Part shown: positions 21,269 to 32,261 of the stretch, in pieces
Layout: every line of letters begins with the position of its first letter
Numbering within the stretch: the first letter of the stretch is position 1
NCBI GenBank assembly: GCA_963576735.1
Contig: OY755175.1
Location: 16,136,401 to 16,200,400 of the forward strand
Length of the DNA: 64,000 nucleotides
Direction: 5' to 3'
Source: Bedellia somnulentella
Taxonomy: Eukaryota; Arthropoda; Insecta; Lepidoptera; Bedelliidae
Position numbers and translations under genes: made by a program
The notes under the pieces: generated by a model
What the model was told of the DNA's origin: nothing
Seen by the model: only the letters and a program-made list of their open reading frames with translations
Databases searched by the model: none

Positions 21269-22322
21269 TTCAATATTATCACTTCTCATATGTGTCCTAC
21301 ACAAGGAGCTCAAGCTACCCTGACAAGTCATGTATGGCTATAGCCCGTCACTCTAAACTTGCCCGTATTAGCAGATGCATTTAAAATGTAATATTACGAT
21401 TTTTACTTTAAAACAAGTGTAGTAACATTCGCAGCAAAGTCATAACCAGCGTGCCCAGACCTCTAAAGACATGACCTCTCGTCGCAAACGGGCAAACTTT
21501 CCTCCTTGATCGTTACGAGGCGCGAATTTCCCGCGATACAATTACACAGCGGTCCGCCATATTTATGCCCGTGGTAACCAAATTGCCCGAAATTATTCCG
21601 TCCCATTGAGTGCGAAAAGCGCAAATTAAACCGACTTTATATTGGACGATTTTCCTTGAGCGGGGGCGATATCCTCGCAGCTAGATAAGAAGCCGAGAAG
21701 ATTGCCTTATGAAATAAGAAAGGGATTGCACATTATAAAGGAGTTGAGTTTTGAGTTTCCCACTTTGGCGTCATGTTTTAGTAATCTATGAGATCAAGTC
21801 GATTGCTTAATAAGTTCGGAAGTGTTGTTTGTTGCCTAATTGGATTTTAATATCGCGAAATAAAAGCATTTCGTTGGGAAATGATAGTATGAGAATAAAA
21901 TAAGCAAATTCTGTTTGTTTGAGTCAGCATTCGCAATACAGTCGCATAAGATTCTGTATAAGTACAACTTCAACGGGAATCAGATTTTTTTGAACTATTA
22001 TCCGTTTTCTCGAAAGCATATTAAGACTTTCTTCGCGGATTCTACCTCGATAGTAATTGTTTAGTTCACCAACCTACACTAGGAAAGCAACGTGATAGGG
22101 ATGAGAATTAAGAGAGAGAAATTGAATAAAACAAATCAATTTACCATTTATAAATTATATTGTCCTTTATATACATTATCCGAATAACCGCATGAAATTG
22201 GGTTCACGCCATCGTGACCACTTGTCAAGGCCTGTTAAATAAATAATGATCGATATTACGTGGTATCCTCTGTATGATTAAAATTTGAGTGTTGATATTA
22301 TTTCAACATATTTGTCGCATTA
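21269..22322. other. No gene seen; single-copy, GC-richer block at 21420-21690
   Basis: Block with CGCGAATTTCCCGCGATAC and GAGCGGGGGCGATATCC. No family match, no long frame. Confidence 0.4.
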
Positions 22323-22328
22323 TTGAAA

Positions 22329-22569
22329 CATAAATATCCCCGAAGGCATATAGGGGGCAGGCCTATCGCCGTTTTGTACGAGAACACTGTCACATGACTT
22401 AGTACAACTCAGCCATGTGGGTTTCCTCGAGTTGTTTTCTCTCACCGTTAGCAACCAAGATAAATGAAACACACATTTCAGAAAAAACTCATTGGTGTAG
22501 GCCGGACTCGGTGATCGAACCCACTCCTCTCTGCATGATAAGCGCATGTTCTTACCACTGAGCTAGCTT
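22329..22569 (-). mobile_element. Family B SINE with tRNA-like head, internal deletion
   Basis: Antisense. Starts ACATAAATATCCCCGAAGG, then jumps to ATAGGGGGCAGGCCTATCGCC, so the ACATCACGTGA..GTACCC part is deleted. The head end keeps the B box (GATCGAACCC) and A box (ACCACTGAGCTAGC) complements. Confidence 0.85.
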
Positions 22570-23232
22570 AGTTGTTAATTGTAAATATTTTGAATTAAGA
22601 AAAGCAATACGATTTTGCGTAAATAAGCCTAATAAGTTTTACAGAAACTTTAATTACTCGAAGAATGCCGAGGCCGACCGCTAGTCATTCATAAAGCTAA
22701 AATTGTCTTAGTTATCCTTGTGAAGGCAGAAACATAAAAAATAAAGTAGTGAAGTTCTAAGTCGACAGTTAAATTATTCCAAAAACACGACAAAAGTCGT
22801 AAAGAAAACAGCATTTCCTAATTTTATATCACCCGCAGAGTTAGAAAATCCTGGCGTCAAATGTTCTTGCAAAAATCCACTCAAATTTTACAACTCAGTA
22901 CTTTTCTCCCTTTTACACGAGTTTAATGTAAGAATAAAATGTGAAAGCACCCAAAAGATATATTTCCAAAGGGCTAAGATATTTTGGAAACTATACTGCG
23001 TAATGAAAAGGAATGAGGGTAGCGGTAACAACTAATTGCCTATTCCGAAAACTCATTTGGACATTAAATGGATTTTCTATTTAAATTTTTACTTTTTGCC
23101 AAACAAGTTTATAAGAGCTATGATAATTGGTTTATTGAATTTGTCGGTGTATAGAGTAAATTGCAATAATTTAAGAAATTGGGAAAAAAATAATACATTC
23201 ATGAACAGAAGAAAATCGTTTCATGTTTTTTT
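22570..23232. other. No gene seen
   Basis: AT-rich. A 68-codon frame at 23036-23242 is AT-driven, with no motif. Confidence 0.45.
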
Positions 23233-23364
23233 TTTTTTTTGACATGATTTCCTCATGTGGGGATTATTACTTATAAATAAAAGATGTTATTAAAGGAAAG
23301 AAAAATTCGAACCCCGCCAGTGTCGAAATTTTTCTTTCCATTAATAACATCTTTTATTTATAAG
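23233..23364 (+). repeat. Family C fragment with ~41-bp inverted repeat
   Basis: GATTTCCTCATGTGGGGATTATTAC matches family C. Arms 23270-23310 and 23323-23364 are reverse complements with one mismatch and one extra base, around the loop ACCCCGCCAGTG. Loop and arm edges (TTCGAACCCCGCC) look like the B-box part of the tRNA-like head at 437-511. Confidence 0.8.
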
Positions 23365-24234
23365 AAGAAAATCGATTCATAATTAATAACTTTACCGTGA
23401 ATAAAGGGTATGCTTTATCATATTATTGTATAAGGTATGTATAGTGTAATTTCATTAAATATAATAACTGTACGCCTGGAAGTTTTGGCTTAAATTAGCG
23501 CATTACGATTTATCGGTTGTAATGTACATAGCACGTAATTACATAAAAAATGCGTGATATATCACAATATTACTCGATAGTTGTCCACTCGATAAACGTT
23601 TAACTAAAAAGTTAATAGGTGAAAATCTCGTAGAAATGTAAATACTTATTTCTTTACGAAATCGCATTACGGAGGACAGACACACAAAATCAACAATATA
23701 AACATTGTAATTTTGCAAAGTAAATTTAGTTACATTCAAAAAACACACTGATATGTCATTGTAGTTTTTATATATCTAAGAAAATAATCTTATCTTACAA
23801 CCAAATCAAGACTTTGATTAGCAACTTCGCCAAACATTTTCACCTAACAACGAAACAGCATTGGTATGAATAAAAGCATCAACGAAATCTTGTTTGCCAT
23901 TCATGAAGTGTTTCACGCGGTGATAGTGTAAATCGAAGATCAGACTATTGTCTCCGTCTTCATTATTCAGCAGGCTCCGAGGGACAGCCACGTCTGGCGA
24001 GCTAATGACGCTAGCAAACTGCATACCAATACAGCCTTATTGGTACTTCTTGGGTTATGAATTTGTTAGCGAAGTATTATGTAGATCTCTGGAGATTAAA
24101 AGTTAGGGGTTGCATGATTTTCGTAGGTACGATTGTGAATGTGACATACTCGACTTTTTGATGTCTTGGATATTCTTTTGGTATAATATTTTTTACTACA
24201 TAGTCGTAATAGTTATGAAAATGAATTGCTGGAA
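23365..24234. other. No gene seen
   Basis: No family match. A 68-codon minus frame at 23818-24024 has normal base composition but no motif I recognise; not called. Confidence 0.4.
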
Positions 24235-24330
24235 CATACAGACAGACAGACAGACGAACATGACTCTACTTAAGGGTTTCATTTTCCATTCAGTTACTAT
24301 TCTAAACTATCGCTTTGGTAAGTAGCCAGT
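24235..24330. repeat. Decayed relative of the 6.8-7.4 kb repeat
   Basis: GACAGACAGACAGACGAACATGACTC then AAGGGTTTCATTTTCCATT parallels GACAGACATGACGAATCTATAAGGGTCCCG at 7311-7342. Confidence 0.5.
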
Positions 24331-26833
24331 TAATAATGTTTTTGAAGATTGTGTTACAACATGAATTTTTCGGATCACAGATGCTGAGCGGTAGAATTTT
24401 TTGATCTTTAGATTTACCTGTTTGCCTCACCAGCTGTTTAGGAAAGATTTGTATAGACCCTATCGCATTGATTCTTTCATTATGAAATGAATTTCAGTTT
24501 GTTGTAACTTCTTTTCAATATTTAAAATAAAAACTTCTGTACATAAAATGTTCTGGTGGTATATAATACCTTTTGTTGGTCTCTGCAACGATTTATTTAC
24601 TCTCAATGTTAAAATTTAATAAAATGAACACAATATAAATATTTTACTACATTGATAAAATTAAAACAACAAAAGTTGAACTGTTTTTCTTTACATCTCC
24701 ATTTATGATACGAGACATAAACCTATGAAAAGTTAAAACTATCTAGCCTTGATTTAAGCTTACGGAACGGATTTCTTCAGATTCGCTCTCTGGTGGTGTT
24801 GACAGCTGCTGGTGTACTGCTTGTTTGAGATTGACCTTTATCCTACCTTATTTCGTATAAGGCCTGTCATCCATAAAAAAGAACTTACTGTACAAGTTTT
24901 TGCATTATTTTTAATGGTTTTCGGAAGTTAAAACTTGACTTGTATTATAAATAAATTTATTATCTTACATTAGTGTGACACAATCACTGCTCTTTGATTA
25001 TCTGTGGTACCTCACTCATGTTTGTTTACTCAGTAATGTATTAGACCAAAATTAATTGTATAAATAATACTTTATGTTAATAGAAATACTGTAATATTAT
25101 ATATTTTAAAATTCCCTAATATAAGTTGGTATACTTATAGTAACCTTTCATTACCACCCAGTTTCATCATACAACTTTATTTGACTAAAGTGACACATCG
25201 CTTCTTATCCCCCTCATACAGTTTAAACAAAAATGGAGACTTTTTTTCCTAAACGAAATAGAATTTATTTCCGAGTTATCGGGTAAAGTGAGTTTTATTT
25301 AAGCGGCCCTCTCTGCGTGCGTTGGTCGGATGGGCCGCGACATATTGTCTGAGAACTCCGTCGACGCTTCTCCAATAAATAAGCAGGTCACATATTGAAG
25401 GGGGCGTAGGGGGAATACAATTGTAACTTTCCTGCCCCCGGTTTACGGAAAGGCGAAAGTTTAAAAAATACAAGTTTCCTCGCCCCCTCCCCGCCCTTCC
25501 TCCGTCGTAGCCCTGGCTGCCACGCGTTCACACGTACGTCGAGTCCGGTGGGACAATTCGCAAGTGTTTCATATTCAACCTTCTTAAACAATACTCTGAT
25601 ACGCTACAGTTGAATATGTCGCATGGAAATTTTCCAGGCACTGAAGCGTTCTATTCTTATGCAGCCACGATTGATGGTCCTCTGTGAAAAATCCGAATGT
25701 CCATCCTCTGTGACGGCACCCGCTCTGAATAAGAATGAGATTCCATTAAAATACCTAAGTATTCTGAATAACAAGTAGTCACCTTACTTTTTGTATGACT
25801 CACGGATCGCGATCTACAAGTATTTCTTAAGTTGCTTGTCCTGTGTTAGAAAGTGAAATTTAAAAATTGAGGCGTGTCGTGATAAGGTGGCGGCTATCCG
25901 GAGTTAAAGTTGTTAATCTTGTTCGCTTATTTCAGAGTTGGGTAAAACTTTGGAGCATTATTTAAGAGGCTGAGCGGCACAACAAGTAATTAGTATGCAG
26001 CAAGGCTGGTCCACATTTTTCGTATTATGCAAAGTCCTAAAGAAAAACTGTAGCAAAGTGTAGAAGACGCGGTGGAGATTGCCAATGATTCATTAAAGTC
26101 ACCGACGACGCGGGGTGCGAATTAAAATTAATGATTCGCGAAGCTCGGAGGTGTCTCTTTTGAGATTTGCATTTTATTTGTTATCAAGTCACTTCATCTG
26201 GCGATATATTTCCAAGAAGGTGTTATTGGTTTCTATTTTGTTGTTTTGTTTTAAGGTATTGGTATTGATGAGTCAAGTATAGTAATTTTGTGTTTGTTTT
26301 TTAAATAAAAACTATTATACTGAAGGATACATGTCGTTAGTACATACTAGTTGACATAACGCATCATTAGTTCTTCTAGTATCACGAGTTCTCAGTTTTA
26401 CTACTCGTAATGTACTTGAATGATGAAATATGTGTCAGTAAATTTGATTTGTTAAGGGTTGAAATAATTTCGTTTTTCCTTTGTACTAATTTTAGTAACC
26501 CAAGAGACAATATTTTCTATTAACTGTGTAACCTGAACTTTAAAAAAAGGGTTCGACTCATTAGGCATTACGTACAAATTACATAAAAGATATCTCTCTA
26601 TCTAACTTCAATGTGCCTAGGAATCAACTCCTATTGTATTGTGACTATTAAATCAGCAATCAGAAAATTTTATATTCAGGAATGGAACGTTTTGACTGAA
26701 GTTTCGTAGCTGCACTGAATAGAACAGGTTAATATTAAACCATTTGATGCATTGTTGGAGATTGAATTGGTGCAGTTTTTTTTCATAGTAGTGAGTAATG
26801 AAAAAGTTAAGACCATCCTATGATATTATATAG
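24331..26833. other. No gene seen; two GC-rich single-copy blocks
   Basis: Blocks at 25290-25600 (CGGCCCTCTCTGCGTGCG, CCTCGCCCCCTCCCCGCCC) and 25860-26180 match no family here. Two overlapping minus frames (25276-25591) are open over 65-67 codons but lack motifs. Either could be an untranslated exon or regulatory DNA; the sequence alone does not decide. Confidence 0.35.
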
Positions 26834-26839
26834 AATGGT

Positions 26840-26958
26840 AATGAATGTATATACATATACTCACGCCGTTATTTCCCATTGGGGTAGGCAGGGATTATTG
26901 ATCGCCACTTTGTACGATCCTGGCAAACCTCTCTCTCTATATGTATGCATGTATGTAT
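26840..26958 (-). mobile_element. RTE-type LINE 3' end (family R)
   Basis: Antisense: ATATACTCACGCCG tail end, hairpin CCCATTGGGGTAGGC, then the complement of GAGGTTTGCCAGGATCGTACAAAGTGGCG. A second (TATG)n tract at 26940-26958 follows the truncated end. Confidence 0.85.
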
Positions 26959-26976
26959 GTACTAAAATAATGTTGT

Positions 26977-27130
26977 TAAGTGTCGGCTTGGAATATCAAA
27001 AGCCCATTTATTCCTGCGGATTCCGTAAGAGTTAAGGGTTTTTAGGATTGTTAGACGATGTGAACACCTTTCTTTTGCGATATTTTCGCTATGTAATTTA
27101 TAAAGAACATTTTTGAGATTCACAGAAAAT
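26977..27130 (+). mobile_element. Family A copy, decayed, old variant
   Basis: AAGTGTCGGCTTGGAATATCA, CGTAAGAG, TTTAGGATTGTTAGACGATGTG and GCGATATTTTCGC. Resembles copies at 17515 and 34213. Confidence 0.6.
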
Positions 27131-27888
27131 AAAATTATCAAAACTAAACCGCATCTGGACACAGTCCCTCTCTTAAGGAGCTTAAAAACATAACTCTGTG
27201 TTGCATGTATACATGCTCTATATTTCTATTGAAGTTTAAGGAATCATTTGTACACATTTTTTTAGCAATATTCTTCAGACTTATTTTGTTCAAAATGATG
27301 TGTTATGAGATACGAGAGTCGTTTAAATCGAAAGTATAATTTTACCCTATGAGACTGGTCCGTCAATTTATTGTTCTTTTTATGAAATTTATAAATTAAT
27401 TCATAAAGCATAACAATTTTTTTAAAACAGCTAGCAAAATATGATATAAAAGTTACAACTACAACTACCTTACTATCTGACCAGAAAGAAATAGTATCAA
27501 ATATCTATTGCTATACCAACATTCCGAAACATTCCCAAAAACGTTATTATTATAAATAATTCCAGCAGTGTATTTGATCCAATATCGGAGATTCGCGGTA
27601 ATATTATGATGTCCTATTATAAGAAGAGAATTGGACCAGTATACACTTGTTACTATTTCTTGTCACGAAACGGGCCCCAAATAAGGCTAACTTCCTGCTG
27701 TCGCCCCCTGCCACCTTGCGACCCTATCTCTACATATTACTGAAACTACACAAAACTAACTTTTCTTTATTAACTAAACCTTACCTCCTATTCCAGTTGA
27801 AGTAAAGAAAGCTTATTGAATCAGCTGACTTGTTGCTGTTTTGGTTTTAGTTTGGGATTATGAAAGTATTCATTGTTTTAATTAATTA
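27131..27888. other. No gene seen
   Basis: AT-rich; a short GC-richer patch at 27660-27730. No family match. Confidence 0.45.
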
Positions 27889-28091
27889 GCCGTGTAGTGT
27901 CGGCTTAGAATAACACTACCCCATTTCTACTCGTGGGTGATCGGAAAAGCCGATTTAGGGTATAGGGGCTTTTTAAGTGATTAAGAAGAAGTTAAGTGAT
28001 TTTCTTCCAAAAGTGGCTGAGGAATTTGTCATTCCAAAGCTCTGGCTACCCCGTTAAGCGATTTATAGCCGTGAGTATATGTATGTATGTA
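27889..28091 (+). mobile_element. Family A copy with internal deletion
   Basis: GCCGTGTAGTGTCGGC to GCCGTGAGTATATGTATGTATG, but TTTTTAAGTGATTAAGAAG joins directly to TTAAGTGATTTTCTTCCAAAAGTGGC, removing the GGCGATGCGG..CATC part. Confidence 0.85.
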
Positions 28092-28845
28092 ATAAATTTG
28101 CTTTGATTAATTATTGCGAGGCTTTTTAACTGAATACTTTTTTTACATATTACAAGAAATAGTACAATATTTAATTTATCTAATGAGATAGGCACGAATA
28201 ATTAATATTCAGAGACACCACTACGCTATCATGTTTTGTAGCGTTCCCAAAATATTAATTATAGATACTTCTCAAAATCAACTGATCTCATAATCAAAAT
28301 ATAATTAATATAAACTTAAAAAAAACGATGGATGTGTATAAAGAAGAGATAATAAACATACTTTGTAGCGTTACATTTTGGGCATATTAATTATTATTTA
28401 CCTTATTTTGGCTTTGTTAGTGTTTTTGCTTATTAATGAATACAACATAATTCTTACTCTACAACACATATAATATTCTGTAATAATCAAACCATGAACA
28501 TGAGTCAAATTATTTTACCACGTACTTTTAATATGGCGATAATAATTTGTGAATTGTTTGTTTATTGTCACAGTTGTGCCCTTAGGCAATGAATAAATAC
28601 TAGCTTTCTTTCATTTTTTTTCTTTCTTCCAAATTAATTAATAAGTGTATAAATAACTCTGAAGCTTTCCAAAGGCATAACTGGTCATAAAAAATATGAA
28701 ACGAAATATATCGATCGGCATCTTTATTTTTATGGTAATGAATCTTTAATTCTGTAGTTTGGATTGCGGTAATAGATGGTAATGAGAATTTCTGTTATTA
28801 ATATAACTAAAGCAATAGACAATAAGAGACAACGAGTACATATAA
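28092..28845. other. No gene seen
   Basis: AT-rich. TTTGTAGCGTT occurs twice (about 28237 and 28365) near ATATTAATTAT, a possible small repeat. AATGAATAAATACTAGC near 28589 could be a LINE 3' end but is too weak to call. Confidence 0.4.
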
Positions 28846-28849
28846 TATA

Positions 28850-29095
28850 TCTGATGTCGGCTTAGAATATCACTAGCCTATTTCTTCTCATGGGTGATCG
28901 TAAGAGGCGACTAAGGGTAGCGGGGCATTTTTATTGAATTTTGGGCGATGCGGTTGGAGACCCAACACCAAATAAATTTTTTTCGCAATTTAACCCCATT
29001 TGACTTTCGAAAGTAACTAAAGATTTTTCTGATTCTGAAGCTCTGGCTACCTCTCTTAGGGATTTATAGCCGTGAATATATGTATGCATGGACGC
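28850..29095 (+). mobile_element. Family A copy with imperfect target duplication
   Basis: CTGATGTCGGCTTAGAATATC to GCCGTGAATATATGTATGC. The first bases of the head are missing. GTACATATAA at 28836-28845 and 29096-29105 may be the target duplication. Confidence 0.8.
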
Positions 29096-29165
29096 GTACA
29101 TATAAGAGGGATGTAGATATAGAGACCTTGGAAGTTGAGCTTAAGTTGATTGTAAATTAAGAATT

Positions 29166-29418
29166 GATGAAGATGCCGTGTAGTGCCGGCTTAGAATGTC
29201 GCTACCCCTTTCTACCCACGGGTGTCGTAAGAGGTGACTAAGGGTATCGGGGCTTTTTATTGGATTTTTGGGCGATGCGGTTGGAGACCCATCACCAAAA
29301 ACCTTCATTTTACCGCCTTTTCCCCACTCAACTTCCAAAAGTGGCTAAGGAATTTATAATTCCTTGGTTCTGGCTACCCCTTCTAGGGAATTATAGCCGT
29401 GAGTATATGTATGTATGT
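29166..29418 (+). mobile_element. Family A copy (A2), full length, with target duplication
   Basis: GATGCCGTGTAGTGCCGGC to GCCGTGAGTATATGTATGT. AAATTAAGAATT at 29154-29165 and 29419-29430 is a perfect 12-bp duplication. Confidence 0.92.
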
Positions 29419-29430
29419 AAATTAAGAATT

Positions 29431-29545
29431 TTTGGTGTAGATTTTCAGCCACATCGCCCGACAATCAATTAAAGACTCAAAACATGAATCGTCTCTTACA
29501 ACAATTGAGTTAGTGCTTTTCTAAGCCAAAACCACACAAAATTTT
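29431..29545 (-). mobile_element. Family A fragment, decayed
   Basis: Antisense: CACATCGCCCGACAATCAATTAA, GTCTCTTACA, TAGTGCTTTTCTAAGCC and AACCACACAAA. Head half only. Confidence 0.6.
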
Positions 29546-29605
29546 GTACCAAGTGTAAAGTGTGTTTGTCGTAAGCTTTTAGGATTATGAACATATGAGC
29601 TCTTC

Positions 29606-29834
29606 ATACATACATACATACATATACTCACGGCTGTAAATCCCTAGAAGGGGTAGCCAGAGCTAATGAATTAGAAATTCCTCAGCCACTTTTGGAAATG
29701 TGAGTGGGGAAAAGATGGTAAAAATAAAGGTTGTTGGTGATGGGTCATTAACCGCATCGCCCAAAAATCCCTTAAAAGCCCCAATACCGTTAGTCGCCAC
29801 TTACCGTTAGTGCTATTATAAGCCGACACTACAC
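29606..29834 (-). mobile_element. Family A copy (A1)
   Basis: Antisense from (acat)n CATATACTCACGGC to AAGCCGACACTACAC. The ACCCACCGGAAGAAATGGGG part of the head is deleted (CGCCACTTACCGTTAGTGC). Confidence 0.88.
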
Positions 29835-30067
29835 TAATACAATCAAAAAATAGTTGTTTGATATGTTACATAATTAAAGTCGCAATTCTCCCTCATCTAC
29901 AAATCGTTCTTGCTTATTTACAATTTGGTCACGTATTCTCGAGTATATATCAAGTTGATTACTCAAAGAAGTGTCGTATCTGTAAGGGTCCTTCATCACT
30001 TGAGATAATTATCACTTCATTACCGAACTTTTATATTGAGCTTATTTTTACTATCTTACATCTAATA

Positions 30068-30329
30068 GTGCCTGCTGTATAGTGTCGGCTTGGATTATTG
30101 TGTAGTGTCGGCTTAGAATAGCACTACCCCATTTCTTCCGGTGGGTGTACGTAAGAGGCGACTAACGGTATTGCGGCTTTTAAGGGAATTTTGGGCGATG
30201 GACCCATCACCATCAACCTTTATTTTGCCATCTTTTCCCCACTCGACTTTCCAAAAGTGGCTGAGGAATTTCTAATTCCTTAGCTCTGGCTACACCTTCT
30301 TGGGATTTATAGCCGTGAGTATATCTATT
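30068..30329 (+). mobile_element. Family A copy (A1) with duplicated head and target duplication
   Basis: GCTGTATAGTGTCGGCTTGGATTA is followed at once by TGTGTAGTGTCGGCTTAGAATAG, so the first ~22 bases occur twice. The rest is complete to GCCGTGAGTATATC. TTACATCTAATA at 30056-30067 and 30330-30341 brackets the unit, so the duplicated head existed at insertion. Confidence 0.9.
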
Positions 30330-30370
30330 TTACATCTAATATTGTTATTACAATATGAAGTAAGCTGTTG

Positions 30371-30858
30371 AATTTGAAAAGGGCCTAGCAATAAACGACA
30401 TGAAAAGGGAATTCTAAATTTATTTTATTTATAACATAACATATAACATAAACGTTCACGCCGTTTTATCCCCGAAGGGGTTGGCAGAGGTACCAATACT
30501 CCTGAACTCACATGGCAAGCGCCATCTAGTTTTCCAGAGAAGGTACCCACGTTTTGCTTAGACAGTGTACTCACGTGATAGGGGGCATGCCTATCGCCGT
30601 TTTGTACGAATACACTGTCACATGACTAAGTACAACTCAGCCATGTGGGTTTCCTCACGACGTTTTCCCTCACCGTTAGCAACCATGATAAATTAACCAC
30701 ACATATGACTTTAGAAAAGACAAATTGGTGTAGGCCCGTCCCAGGATTGGAACTCACGCCCTTCTGTTTTTCGGGCGGGTGTTCTTACCCACTGGACTAT
30801 CATGTCGCCTATATATTTTATTTATCACTGTCGTTTATTGCTAGGCCCTTTTCAAATT
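30371..30858. repeat. Perfect 30-bp inverted repeat with SINE in the loop
   Basis: Arms 30371-30400 (AATTTGAAAAGGGCCTAGCA...) and 30829-30858 are exact reverse complements. Without the inserted SINE the loop would be about 35-40 nt. Probably a small foldback or MITE. Confidence 0.85.
30433..30813 (-). mobile_element. Family B tRNA-derived SINE, full length, with target duplication
   Basis: Antisense: ATAAC-type tail, hairpin TATCCCCGAAGGGGTTGGC, body, and a tRNA-like head carrying B box (GATTGGAACTC) and A box (ACCCACTGGACTATCATG) complements. TATTTTATTTAT at 30421-30432 and 30814-30825 is a perfect 12-bp duplication. An ORF over it is an artefact. Confidence 0.93.
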
Positions 30859-31229
30859 ATTGGTTAACACCAACTAAACGTTCTTACACTCATTTCTTAA
30901 ATTTAATATGGTGTAATTGGGATATTGAACTCTTTTTAGGCTATCTTTTTAATACAAAGATTTAATGAAGTCAAATCAAAATAAATGATAATTAATGAAT
31001 TATTTTTTAAATTGATGTAAAGAAGAGGTCGGTATGAATTTCCAAAAATTTTTTTAAAATTTTTAAATGTGGTGGTTGTAATGATAGTTGTACACACCAA
31101 AGGACTTATGATTTCGGCAAAGACGACGACCCAATATCCTAACAAACTAGGTTTATTATACAATATTAATTTGTGTTTCAATCCGCAAGGAATTTAAGGA
31201 AATTGAGATTTTTATAAGAATATGATGAG
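30859..31229. other. No gene seen
   Basis: AT-rich spacer; an 81-codon minus frame at 30936-31181 shows no motif. Confidence 0.45.
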
Positions 31230-31345
31230 ATTTGATAAGAAAACTTTATTTTGAATTATTTTCCTCATGTAAATTCCGAAAGTAGTTGATGAATTTGTAA
31301 TTCAAAAACTCTGACTACCACTTTTTGGTATGTAAAACTGCGAGT
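31230..31345 (+). mobile_element. Family A fragment, decayed tail half
   Basis: TTGAATTATTTTCCTCATGTAAATTCCGAAAGTAG..AACTCTGACTACCACTTTTTGG..ACTGCGAGTGTAT follow family order. Confidence 0.55.
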
Positions 31346-31389
31346 GTATTATTGTTTGTTTTATTTTATAATCATTTATTTTTTATTTT

Positions 31390-31478
31390 ATACTATTGAT
31401 CGTACCAAGTGGCGATCAATAGTCTCTGCCTACCCCAATGGGAACTAACGGCGTGAGAATATGTATGTATGCATATAA
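31390..31478 (+). mobile_element. RTE-type LINE 3' end (family R)
   Basis: CTATTGATCGTACCAAGTGGCGATCAATAGTCTC reads .DRTKWRSIVSAYPNGN, then the hairpin GCCTACCCCAATGGG..GGC, GTGAG and (ATGT)n. Confidence 0.85.
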
Positions 31479-31503
31479 ATATATAATTTACTGCCAATTA
31501 AAA

Positions 31504-31988
31504 CATACATACACACATACTACATACTGTGATAGCCCAGTGGGTAGAACACTCGGTTATCGTGCAAACGACTAGTGTTCAAATCGTGGGTCGGGCCTAC
31601 ACCAATTTGTCTTTTCTAAAGACATATGTGTGGTTAATTTATCATGGTTGTTAACGGTGAGGGAAAACATCGTGAGGAAACCCACATGGCTGAGTTGTAC
31701 TTAGTCATGTGACAGTGTATTCGTACAAAACGGCGATAGGCCTGCCCCCTATCACGTGAGTACACTGTCCATGCAAAACGTGGGTACTCTGAACACCAGG
31801 TGACAATGTCACGTGATGTTCAGAAGTATTAGTACCTCTGCCAACCCCTTCGGGGATATTCGGCGTGAACGTTAATGTTATGTTATGTTATTATACATAC
31901 ATACATACATATACTCACGGCTATAAATCCCTAGAAGGGGTAGCCAGAGCTAAGGAATTAAAAACTCCTCAGCCACTTTTGGAAGTTA
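31504..31988 (-). mobile_element. Family A copy, 5'-truncated, its tail split by a SINE
   Basis: Antisense copy: tail CATACATACACACATAC at 31504-31520, interruption by a family B SINE, then the rest of the tail and TATACTCACGG to CACTTTTGGAAG. CCAATTAAAA at 31494-31503 and 31989-31998 brackets everything. Confidence 0.88.
31527..31893 (+). mobile_element. Family B tRNA-derived SINE, full length
   Basis: Head GTGATAGCCCAGTGGGTAGA (A box) and GTGTTCAAATCGTGG (B box), body with ACATGGCTGAGTTGTAC, hairpin AACCCCTTCGGGGATATTCGGC, then GTGAACG and (ATGTT)n. It sits inside the tail of a family A copy. Confidence 0.93.
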
Positions 31989-31998
31989 CCAATTAAAA

Positions 31999-32261
31999 GT
32001 TTCTCCATATTACTATATATATGGATTAACATGGTGTATGTATGTTATACTAAGCCAGCTTTCGCCGTAGTAGTTTATGGTTCATATAATTTGCTTCGCT
32101 CCAGTTGATCACAAGTTGATAAGCAAAGGAGACAAATCTAACTAGTACTACAATACAAGCGTACCAGTTGCCAACTAGCCCGAGTATTCTGGTCATGGTG
32201 GTTTTCTAGCTGTGTTTTACTTCATAGCTTATTACCCATAGATTTATACCTATTCTCGTAA
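31999..32261. other. No gene seen
   Basis: Spacer with no recognised element. Confidence 0.5.

Noticed and set aside
30645..30965. 106-codon plus-strand frame
   Set aside because: Lies across the antisense family B SINE and the hairpin arm; translation of repeat sequence.
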